From assembly GCA_050303615.1 (NCBI GenBank), contig JBNLCC010000095.1, forward strand, positions 56,306 through 120,305: DNA of 64,000 nt, given 5' to 3'. The notes beneath the pieces were generated by a model. That model saw nothing but the letters and a program-made list of their open reading frames with translations, searched no databases and was not told the DNA's origin. This DNA comes from CAZDXJ01 sp050303615 (GTDB lineage Bacteria > Pseudomonadota > Gammaproteobacteria > Methylococcales > Methylomonadaceae). Numbering within the stretch: position 1 is the stretch's first letter; every line of letters begins with the position of its first letter. The position numbers and the translations under genes were made by a program. This document shows positions 1 to 7,108 of the stretch, piece by piece.

Positions 1-881
1 ATGTGCCGCAGACCCGTTAACAATAAGAAAACTATAAAACAACCAATTAGCAAGTTCCTGGCGCGGTGGGTATGGATGAAATACACGGCACTGCCGGCGG
101 CGCATAAAAATGCCAGGAAAATCAGCCAGATCAAGAGTAATTCATAGTTCATTTCCACAAAGCCGGGACCGAAAAACATCGGTTCATGCCGTCCGACATA
201 GAGTAATTCGGTTTTTTGAAAGGAAATGGCCCAGGCTTGAACGAAGATAATGATGGTAATCAAGATTGTTAAATGCAGTTTGGCCGCTTTCGGAAAACCG
301 TCCATCCTGTCTTTATGCTTTTGGTAGGCATACCAGTAGAGTCCTCCGGTAACGGCTAGCAGTAAACTGAAGGTCAGCAGCAGTTCTTTTTGGAGCAGTG
401 TATAGGCCGGAAAAGAAAATAGGTAATAACTGATATTGCGTCCGTATACCGGATCTTTCAATTCCGCAGGAACGCTGAAAAAATACAGCAAGCATGTTTC
501 CCAGTTGTTATAAACCGGAAATAAAATCGGTAAGCTTAATACTGCCGATAGCGGCAGTAAGATTTTAGCCGAAAAAAAATGAGTCGAATTCAATGAGCTG
601 CCGCTTTCCCCCGTTTCCGTCTGTGGCCTTCTGAACGAGTTGCCGTTCGTCAGCACCGGTACGAGATATAAATTAATGAATATTAAAGCGGTAAAAAGGA
701 TGGTAACCGATATAACGATCAAATCCCTGTATAGTTGGCGGCTGATAAAATAATACGTTAAGTCCAGCGTATCAAACCACCATAAATCAATTAAAAAAGC
801 CGAACTGATGCCGGCGATCAGGGTTAATAATATTGCTGCCGCAACAATTACAAAAACGACACGGATTGCTGATATTTTCAT
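1..881 (-). CDS. UPF0182 family membrane protein, partial (C-terminus beyond window)
   Basis: About 293 residues of the N-terminal part of a UPF0182 (COG1615) integral membrane protein; the rest lies beyond base 1. It starts at an ATG (MKISAIRVV) and shows an N-terminal membrane segment, then a WWF motif near residue 35, a second membrane segment, and further hydrophobic blocks separated by loops. The loop motifs EPMFFGPGFVE and DPVYGRNISYYL match those in the complete family member at 61248-63929, so the two are paralogues. Family members are large (around 900 residues) polytopic proteins with a long extracytoplasmic domain and no established function. It lies 68 bases from ygfB on the same strand. 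The family call is firm; the function is unknown. Confidence 0.85.
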   Translation of the reverse strand, partial: MKISAIRVVFVIVAAAILLTLIAGISSAFLIDLWWFDTLDLTYYFISRQLYRDLIVISVTILFTALIFINLYLVPVLTNGNSFRRPQTETGESGSSLNSTHFFSAKILLPLSAVLSLPILFPVYNNWETCLLYFFSVPAELKDPVYGRNISYYLFSFPAYTLLQKELLLTFSLLLAVTGGLYWYAYQKHKDRMDGFPKAAKLHLTILITIIIFVQAWAISFQKTELLYVGRHEPMFFGPGFVEMNYELLLIWLIFLAFLCAAGSAVYFIHTHRARNLLIGCFIVFLLLTGLRH

Positions 882-949
882 ACGCACTGGCTCAATATCG
901 GTTTTTCTATGACTTCGGAAAATGACGCGCCTTGTTAATTTGCATCGAC

Positions 950-1477
950 TTAATGCAGTCGGTTTGGATTTTTGCAAGTATGCTTCAATTCTTGCTTGAC
1001 CAACATAACGGCCGCTCTCAAATATTCAATGATTTCGACCAGTGCATTTTCATCTTCCTCTCCTTCGGCATCGGTATCGAGCTTGGAAAATTCAATAACG
1101 TCTTTTACAATCTCATTGACTTCGCCGGACCATTCCGCCCCGGAATGGGCGGCACCAATGCCGGCGACAAAGCCGTTGCACCAGTTTTTTAGCGCATTTG
1201 CCCTTTCCGGTAAAGGACAATCCTGCTCAGGTAAAAACAGGTCAAATTCAAAATCATCACTGTTAAGAAATTGCCGGGTTTGTTCAAATAACGACAGCAG
1301 CATGGCTCTTTCCTCCTCAGTAATCAACCCGGCCTCACAGGATATTTCCGTCAACCAGGCCGAACCGTCCGTCAAATCGTCAACACACAGTAAGCCGGCG
1401 GCTATGCCGTGTGCTTCCGCGGCACTCATGGGGTTATCGGTTTGCTGCAATATGCTTTCTATAATGTTGTAGGACAT
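950..1477 (-). CDS. ygfB: YgfB family protein (UPF0149)
   Basis: A 175-residue soluble protein of the UPF0149/YgfB family, normally 170-195 residues. Visible family features are the early AEAHGIAAGLLC motif (residues ~19-30), the central WCNGFVAGIG motif, an acidic linker and the closing EIIEYLRAAVML helix. Family members are small helical proteins; in Pseudomonas aeruginosa YgfB has been tied to repression of an amidase gene, but the general role is not settled. The gene is divergent from the coiled-coil/zapA pair, with about 260 bases between them, which is the usual gammaproteobacterial arrangement next to zapA and 6S RNA. Start is ATG at 1477. Confidence 0.92.
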   Translation of the reverse strand: MSYNIIESILQQTDNPMSAAEAHGIAAGLLCVDDLTDGSAWLTEISCEAGLITEEERAMLLSLFEQTRQFLNSDDFEFDLFLPEQDCPLPERANALKNWCNGFVAGIGAAHSGAEWSGEVNEIVKDVIEFSKLDTDAEGEEDENALVEIIEYLRAAVMLVKQELKHTCKNPNRLH

Positions 1478-1736
1478 AGCACCTTTTGTAATATTTATTT
1501 TCTAAAAAAACTGTCCGCTTATGCTAACATTGATTGTAACTGAGATATTAATTGGATATTCCTTTTTTAGAAAGAGATTCCAGAGAGGGAGGCGGGTTGA
1601 ATTTTAGAATATTTTATGCGAGTAGCGTTTTAGTAATTGCTTGTCGACTAAACTTCGCTTTATATTCACTATTCGACTTATCTGCTGTTTATACCTTTTT
1701 TCGCTCTCTGTTCGAACGCAATTACCGGTTATCACC

Positions 1737-1964
1737 ATGACTAATGAAGAGCAAGACCAGCCTTTAGAAATCCGGGCTCTTGAAGAGAAATTGGACGCTT
1801 TAATTGAGTTATACAACTCTATGAAAAATGAAAACATTTCTTTAAGGACCAAACAAGAGGAACTGGTTCGTGAAAAAGCCAAGTTGATTGAAAAAACATC
1901 ACTTGCCAGAACCCGCGTTGAGGCAATGATAACGCGTCTTAAATCAATGGAGCAGGGCACATGA
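1737..1964 (+). CDS. TIGR02449-type coiled-coil protein upstream of zapA
   Basis: A 75-residue acidic, almost wholly helical protein (EEKLDALIELYNSMKNEN...). The heptad-like spacing of Leu/Ile predicts a coiled coil from about residue 9 to 70. Short proteins of this kind (TIGR02449) sit directly before zapA in many gammaproteobacteria and resemble ZapB in size and shape. I chose the ATG at 1737 because upstream in-frame residues do not look coding and the protein then has the usual length. Its stop overlaps the zapA start in an ATGA junction, so the two are translationally coupled, which supports a role in Z-ring assembly (inference). Confidence 0.8.
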   Translation: MTNEEQDQPLEIRALEEKLDALIELYNSMKNENISLRTKQEELVREKAKLIEKTSLARTRVEAMITRLKSMEQGT

Positions 1965-2266
1965 AGGAAGAAATTAAGCCTGTCAGCTTAAACATCTTGG
2001 GAAAGGAATACAAGGTGGCCTGTGCCCCCAGTGAACGCGCCGATCTGTTACATACCGCACAAATGCTCGATGAACAAATGCGCGAAATACAGGACTCCGG
2101 CAAAGTGATCGGTTCCGACAGAATTGCGGTCATGGCGGCACTAAATCTGGCCCATGAGTTGAATCAGATAAAAAAACAGAATTCCGGCGTCAGCCATAGT
2201 TTGGCTGACCGCTTAGCAAAATTACGTCGTAAAATTGAAAATGTTTTGGAAACGGCGTCAATTTAG
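1961..2266 (+). CDS. zapA: cell division protein ZapA
   Basis: ZapA, 101 residues, the usual length. It binds FtsZ and bundles protofilaments at the division ring in the cytoplasm. The N-terminal globular part contains the family pattern VSLNILGKEYKVACAPSE, followed by LLHTAQMLDEQMREIQ and RIAVMAALNLAHELNQ, and ends in a coiled-coil helix. It overlaps the preceding small coiled-coil gene by four bases. The 6S RNA gene begins about 140 bases downstream, as in many gammaproteobacteria. Confidence 0.95.
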   Translation: MKEEIKPVSLNILGKEYKVACAPSERADLLHTAQMLDEQMREIQDSGKVIGSDRIAVMAALNLAHELNQIKKQNSGVSHSLADRLAKLRRKIENVLETASI

Positions 2267-2404
2267 CGTTCGCTTACAGGCTTCGGTTTTTTATCCGCTC
2301 ATTCCGCCTGAGAGAGCGGCAAGCCGGTTGGCGAATATTCCCCAACAACGGATTTATTCAGCGATTGATTGTTGTTAGTTGGCTGAAAACACCGTAAACT
2401 ATTA

Positions 2405-2590
2405 CATTATCTCCTGCGGCGTTCGAGGCGTTCTGGGTTTTTCTTGGACCTATATTTACCCAGGGAGCCGAACCCGGCATTGCTGAGCATGTCCGTTAAA
2501 CGGAAAGCCTTTTATTTGCTGGCGAGGTGCCCACTTGAACCTTTGGTTCAAGGACGACAGTTCGTTACGGCGCAGGCGGGAGATACTGTT
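2405..2590 (+). ncRNA. ssrS: 6S RNA
   Basis: Regulatory RNA that binds sigma-70 RNA polymerase by mimicking an open promoter. Evidence: position directly after zapA, and a closing stem in which TATCTCC (2408-2414) pairs with GGAGATA (2579-2585), extended inward by further pairs. A conserved TGCTGAGCATG block (2480-2490) recalls the E. coli GTGAGCATGC segment. The 3' arm carries the hairpin ACTTGAACC-TTT-GGTTCAAGG (2533-2552), very like E. coli CTTGAACCAAGGGTTCAAGG. Length of about 185 bases is typical. Ends are estimated from the closing stem to within a few bases. Confidence 0.9.
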
Positions 2591-2619
2591 TTTATCCGAT
2601 TTTAATCCCCCAAAACACG

Positions 2620-3078
2620 ATGAATTACTGGTTAATGAAATCCGAGCCCAATGAGTTCAGTATTGACGCCTTGCAATGCATGCCGGAACAAACGGAACAT
2701 TGGGACGGGGTGCGTAATTTCCAGGCCAGGAACATGATGCGCGATGCAATGAAAATTGGTGACCAAGTGTTTTTTTATCACTCCAATTGTGATGAGCCGG
2801 GTATAGTGGGTATTATGCAGGTTGTCAAAGAAGGCTATCCGGACTTTACTGCCTTCGATTCCAATGACAAACACTTCGATCCTAAAAGCGACCCTGCCAA
2901 CCCTCGCTGGATGATGGTGGATGTAAAATTCGTCAGGAAATTGTCTCGCACAATCGCTTTGAAAGAATTGAAAGCAAAACAGGAATTGGCGGATTTCCCT
3001 TTGGTCAGACGCGGTAATAGGCTTTCAATTATGCCGGTATCGGAACAACAATGGCAATTTATTTTGGGGCTGGAATAG
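2620..3078 (+). CDS. EVE domain-containing protein
   Basis: A 152-residue single-domain EVE protein (THYN1-like), the standard length. The hallmark N-terminus MNYWLMKSEPNEFSIDAL is followed by WDGVRNFQARNMMRD, the FFYHSNC strand and GIVGIMQVV, and ends in LSIMPVSEQQWQFIL. EVE domains are PUA-like folds thought to bind modified bases in DNA or RNA. It lies 30 bases after the 6S RNA, where ygfA often sits in other gammaproteobacteria, so this looks like a housekeeping location rather than a defence island. Family call is firm; ligand unknown. Confidence 0.92.
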   Translation: MNYWLMKSEPNEFSIDALQCMPEQTEHWDGVRNFQARNMMRDAMKIGDQVFFYHSNCDEPGIVGIMQVVKEGYPDFTAFDSNDKHFDPKSDPANPRWMMVDVKFVRKLSRTIALKELKAKQELADFPLVRRGNRLSIMPVSEQQWQFILGLE

Positions 3079-3114
3079 TCGGAATTGCACGATCGGCGTA
3101 TTATGCGTAACGCT

Positions 3115-4650
3115 TTATGTTTTGTTTTTTTGCTCCTTTCCCCCGACAAATAACTGGTACGCCGGGTTATTTGTTTCTTCCCGGTAGGCGAATCCTAACT
3201 CATCCAGGGTTTGCCGGAAATCCTTGCGTTCGGTTTTCGGCATTTGCAAGCCGAGGAGTACTTTACCGAAAGCGGCACCGTGATTACGGTAATGAAACAT
3301 GCTGATATTCCATCGGCCGCCGAGTGATGATAAAAATTTGAGCAGTGCACCGGGCCTTTCAGGGAATTGCAGGCTGTAGACAATCTCGCTCAATTTACAA
3401 GGCGCATGTCCCCCGACCATATAACGGATATGATCCTTGGCCAATTCGTTGCGGGTCATGTCGGTTACTTCAAAGCCTTCCGCTTCCAGCTGCCGCTTAA
3501 CATTAGCAAGGTCGCATTCTTCGCCGCTGCTGCTGATGCCGACAAAGACCTGAGCCATATTGCTGTCAAAATACCGGTAGTTAAATTCGGTGATATTGCG
3601 GTCTCCCAACATTTGACAGAATCTTAGAAAACTGCCGGGTATTTCGGGGATGGTGACTGCCAGTAATATCTCCCGGTGCTCGCCGACTTGGGTACGTTCG
3701 GCGACATAACGCAGTCGGTCAAAGTTGATGTTCGCGCCGCTTTCAATGGCAATCAGAGTTTGCCCGGTAATGTCCCGCTGTTCGACATATTTTTTGAGCC
3801 CGGCAACGGCCAGTGCGCCGGCCGGTTCTGCAACCGAACGCGTATCATCAAAAATGTCTTTGATCGCCGCACAAATTTCATCGGTATTGACGCATATCAC
3901 TTCGTCAACATAGCGATGCGCAATATGAAAGGGTTTTTTTCCGATTTGCCTGACCGCCACGCCGTCGGCAAACAGGCCGACCTGTTTTAAAACAACCCGT
4001 CTGTTGGCTTGCATGGCACGGTTTAGGCAGTCGGCATCATCCGGTTCGACGCCTATAATTTTAATATCAGGGCGGACAAATTTTGTATAGACTGCAATAC
4101 CAGCAATCAGTCCGCCGCCTCCGACGGGTACGAACACAGCATCGATAGTGCTGGTTTTCTGACGCAAAATTTCCATCGCAATGGTGCCTTGTCCGGCAAT
4201 CACATCCGCGTCGTCGTAGGGGTGAATAAAAGTCAGTTTTTGCTGCTCAGCCAATTGCTTGGCATGGGTGTAAGCTTCATCATAGGAGTCGCCGAATAAC
4301 AGGGTTGTTGCACCGCTGGTACGCACCGAATTGACTTTAATCTCCGGTGTTGTCCTGGGCATCACAATCAATGCTTTAATACCCAAATATCTCGCCGATA
4401 AGGCGACGCCCTGGGCGTGATTGCCGGCAGACGCGGCAATTACACCGCCGGCTTTGGCTGGTTCGTCCAGTTGCGCCATTTTGTTATAAGCGCCGCGCAG
4501 TTTAAAGGAAAATACCGGCTGTAAGTCCTCGCGTTTTAAATAGATCGAATTGGCGTAGCGTTGCGATAAACCCGGCGCATGATCCAGCGGTGTTTCCAAT
4601 GCCACATCATACACTCTGGCCCTGAGGATTTTTTCAATGTATTTTTGCAT
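3115..4650 (-). CDS. ilvA: threonine ammonia-lyase, biosynthetic
   Basis: IlvA deaminates L-threonine to 2-oxobutanoate, the first step of isoleucine synthesis, using PLP. The N-terminal catalytic domain has the PLP-lysine region SFKLRGAYNKM and the glycine-rich phosphate-binding GGGGLIAG. Two C-terminal ACT-like regulatory regions follow (EIPGSFLRFCQMLG and ERPGALLKFLSSLG), as expected for the isoleucine-inhibited enzyme. I use the ATG at 4650 (MQKYIEKILRARVYDVA, 511 residues; E. coli is 514); a TTG five codons earlier is also open. It is 41 bases downstream of waaC on the same strand and may be co-transcribed with it. Confidence 0.95.
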   Translation of the reverse strand: MQKYIEKILRARVYDVALETPLDHAPGLSQRYANSIYLKREDLQPVFSFKLRGAYNKMAQLDEPAKAGGVIAASAGNHAQGVALSARYLGIKALIVMPRTTPEIKVNSVRTSGATTLLFGDSYDEAYTHAKQLAEQQKLTFIHPYDDADVIAGQGTIAMEILRQKTSTIDAVFVPVGGGGLIAGIAVYTKFVRPDIKIIGVEPDDADCLNRAMQANRRVVLKQVGLFADGVAVRQIGKKPFHIAHRYVDEVICVNTDEICAAIKDIFDDTRSVAEPAGALAVAGLKKYVEQRDITGQTLIAIESGANINFDRLRYVAERTQVGEHREILLAVTIPEIPGSFLRFCQMLGDRNITEFNYRYFDSNMAQVFVGISSSGEECDLANVKRQLEAEGFEVTDMTRNELAKDHIRYMVGGHAPCKLSEIVYSLQFPERPGALLKFLSSLGGRWNISMFHYRNHGAAFGKVLLGLQMPKTERKDFRQTLDELGFAYREETNNPAYQLFVGGKEQKNKT

Positions 4651-4691
4651 TTTTGTGTCAGTCAACGGCCGATAAGATATCCGGGTCGATA

Positions 4692-5696
4692 CTACGTTTC
4701 GAAGTGCAGTAATTGGTTTGCTAAAGCGATTATTTTATGTTCGCTGATTTCCCTGATGGAAAAGTCGTTTTTATTTAATTTATACGGGTCCACCTGCGAT
4801 GGCGATTTAAGCACTTTGTTAATTTCCGTCTGGTATACCCTGCTGATAGGCGTAGGCCCGAACAGGGTGATCGATGGTTTGTTCAAGGCCCAGGCCATAT
4901 GCGTCGGTCCGGTATCGTTGCCGATCACCAGATCGGCCTTGGCGATCGCTGCTTTCAGCGTGTTTAAATCAATTCTCGGCAGTTTTGTTATATAGCCGGA
5001 TTGTTGTTGCATCCATTGCGCGTTATATTTTTCCTGCTCGTTTCCCCAGATGACCAGACAGTTTTGCCGTAGCGCTTCCGCGATCGCGACGAATTTTTGT
5101 TTAGGATAATTCCTGCTTTCCCAGGTTGAACCGGCAATAAAAATAATGTTTTTTTTATTTTTTACGAAATAGTCATTAATCAATTTGTTTTCATTTTTAA
5201 AAAATAAAAAAGGCCGTTTATTGCGGATTTGTTCCGGCGTAATTTGAAAACCCAAAGGACCGGCAATGACGCGTGTATTTCTGTCAATGGTGTTGGCATC
5301 ATAAGGGATGCTGACTTTTTGGTCATAAAACCAGGATGCTGCTTTTTCGCGAATTGAATTTTTATCGAATCCGGCAGTTTTCTTTCCGAGCAATTTTGCC
5401 GTTATCGCAGATTTGATGAGCCCCTGAGCATCAATTACCAAATTATAATTGTTTCGTGAATAATCCTTTAATTGACGGTATTCGGAAAAAAACGCGGTTT
5501 TCTTGTGTCGCAACGATTTTAAATTAACAACAAGGATCCTGTCGATGTCAGGATTATGGTTTAATATCTCGGCAAAACGCTGTTCGACCACCCAATCGAT
5601 GTGAATATCGTTCAATTCAGACTTAATAAACTGCAATGCAGTCATTGCATGAACAATGTCCCCAAGAGCCGAAAGTTTAACAATTGCAATTTTCAT
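4692..5696 (-). CDS. waaC: lipopolysaccharide heptosyltransferase I
   Basis: WaaC adds the first L-glycero-D-manno-heptose to Kdo in the LPS inner core, at the cytoplasmic face of the inner membrane. At 334 residues it matches the GT9 family. The N-terminus MKIAIVKLSALGDIVHA is the typical GDIVH acceptor-side motif, DAQGLIKSA follows near residue 90, and the nucleotide-sugar site is VIGNDTGPTHMAWAL with a LFGPTPISR motif. In Pseudomonas the order is glnE-ilvE-waaF-waaC; here waaF is absent and a 444-base gap separates waaC from ilvE. Confidence 0.93.
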   Translation of the reverse strand: MKIAIVKLSALGDIVHAMTALQFIKSELNDIHIDWVVEQRFAEILNHNPDIDRILVVNLKSLRHKKTAFFSEYRQLKDYSRNNYNLVIDAQGLIKSAITAKLLGKKTAGFDKNSIREKAASWFYDQKVSIPYDANTIDRNTRVIAGPLGFQITPEQIRNKRPFLFFKNENKLINDYFVKNKKNIIFIAGSTWESRNYPKQKFVAIAEALRQNCLVIWGNEQEKYNAQWMQQQSGYITKLPRIDLNTLKAAIAKADLVIGNDTGPTHMAWALNKPSITLFGPTPISRVYQTEINKVLKSPSQVDPYKLNKNDFSIREISEHKIIALANQLLHFET

Positions 5697-6140
5697 TGAG
5701 TGTTAGTCAGTGAGTAGGTGGTTAAATGCTTTATTTAGTAGAAAAATCGGCGTTCGTTTGATTTGGATCAATTTATATTTGAATTTAATAAGGTAGACTT
5801 GTACCCAACATGGATAAACCCCCCCTGGAATGTTTTTCCATGCTATCCTCTGAGTAGGGCTTTTTCACTCACGGACAGCGCCCGCTGTCCGTTTTTTTTT
5901 TGCAAAATCACCGTACTTTTGAAATCCAATTCCTGTAAACCCAGGTAGTCTATTCCTCGAAAATTTATCGAACGGTCCGGCTGCACTAAATCGATTACCT
6001 CGGGTTCGCGGTTGGGTCATTGCTTACCAACAATTAAACATGGCAACAGTAATAAGGGTCGGTTAAGACCAGCAATCCGCAGCAAATCGCCGTCCCGGTA
6101 GGGCCGGCGACAATAATTTCAAGATTGGGGGACAACAGGG
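5697..6140. other. intergenic gap waaC/ilvE with a candidate small RNA
   Basis: No convincing protein gene is visible in these 444 bases. On the plus strand an AT-rich tract (about 5768-5792) is followed by a hairpin TGGAA-TGTTT-TTCCA (5826-5840) after a run of seven C, and then by a strong intrinsic terminator at 5871-5901. That layout would suit a small RNA of roughly 80-110 bases, but I cannot pick a clear promoter. The stretch 5902-6140 shows nothing I can name. Confidence 0.4.
5871..5901 (+). terminator. intrinsic terminator in waaC/ilvE gap
   Basis: ACGGACAGCG (5871-5880) is an exact inverted repeat of CGCTGTCCGT (5883-5892) and is followed by a run of T to 5901. The T run is on the plus strand only, so it ends a plus-strand transcript, although no plus-strand protein gene lies upstream. 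Confidence 0.85.
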
Positions 6141-7067
6141 TTAAGCAATGTAGGATAACCAATCGGCATGGTCTTGGCGTCGGCCGTGGACATAATCAAA
6201 ATAGAGCGATTGCAATTTTTCTGTAACCGGGCCTCGCCCTCCGCTACCTATTTTACGCCCGTCCAGTTCACGAATCGGTGTGACTTCAGCAGCAGAGCCG
6301 GTAAAAAATGCTTCGTCACAGACGTATATTTCGTCGCGGGTAATGCGTTTCTCAACGACTTGCAGCCCGGTTTCCCTAGCGATTTCAATAATGGTATCGC
6401 GAGTAATGCCCTCGAGTGCATAGGTAAGTTCAGGCGTGTGCAGTTTGCCGTGGCGTACGATAAACAGATTCTCGCCGCTGCCCTCGGCGGCATATCCTTC
6501 GTGGTCGAGCAACAAGGCTTCGTCATAGCCGGTTGACAGCGCTTCCTGCAAAGCCAATATCGAATTGATGTAATTGCCGTTAGCCTTCGCCTTGCACATC
6601 GTGCTGTTGATATGATTCCGGGTATAGGATGAGGTTCTGATGCGAATACCTTTATGCATGTTTTCGGCACCCAGATAAGCTCCCCATTCCCACGCGGCAA
6701 TCATGGTATGCACTTTCAGATTGTCCGCCCGTAAACCCATGCCTTCGGAACCATAGAAACACATGGTTCTGATATAAGCGCTGTCCAGTTCGTTTTTGCT
6801 GATGGCTTCCATTTGCGCACGGTTCAATTCATCTTTACCGTAGCTAATTTCCATACCCAGTATATGAGCTGAACGAAACAAACGGTCGGTGTGTTCATGC
6901 AATTTGAAAATGGCCGGCCCTCGATCGGTATGGTAAGCGCGCAACCCCTCAAACACACCGGCGCCGTAATGAAGCGTGTGAGTCAGGACATGGACTTTTG
7001 CCTCTCGCCAGTCTACCCATTCACCATCCAGCCAGATAAATCCATCTCTATCGTCCATTGTCATCAT
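6141..7067 (-). CDS. ilvE: branched-chain amino acid aminotransferase
   Basis: Fold-type IV PLP aminotransferase catalysing the last step of valine, leucine and isoleucine synthesis; 308 residues, as usual. Visible motifs are HYGAGVFEGLRAY near residue 33, the PLP lysine at about residue 161 in KANGNYINS, the signature DEALLLDHEGYAAEGSGEN, and EVTPIRELDGRKIG near the C-terminus. Start is the ATG at 7067, with GAGG five bases upstream. It follows glnE by 41 bases on the same strand, the arrangement seen in Pseudomonas. Confidence 0.95.
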   Translation of the reverse strand: MMTMDDRDGFIWLDGEWVDWREAKVHVLTHTLHYGAGVFEGLRAYHTDRGPAIFKLHEHTDRLFRSAHILGMEISYGKDELNRAQMEAISKNELDSAYIRTMCFYGSEGMGLRADNLKVHTMIAAWEWGAYLGAENMHKGIRIRTSSYTRNHINSTMCKAKANGNYINSILALQEALSTGYDEALLLDHEGYAAEGSGENLFIVRHGKLHTPELTYALEGITRDTIIEIARETGLQVVEKRITRDEIYVCDEAFFTGSAAEVTPIRELDGRKIGSGGRGPVTEKLQSLYFDYVHGRRQDHADWLSYIA

Positions 7068-7108
7068 TCATGCCTCACTCATTTTGTTTACAGTCGCCAA
7101 ATTAAATA

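Noticed and set aside
2620..3078. EVE gene as part of a defence island
   Set aside because: It sits in a zapA-6S RNA housekeeping locus without restriction or methylase genes.
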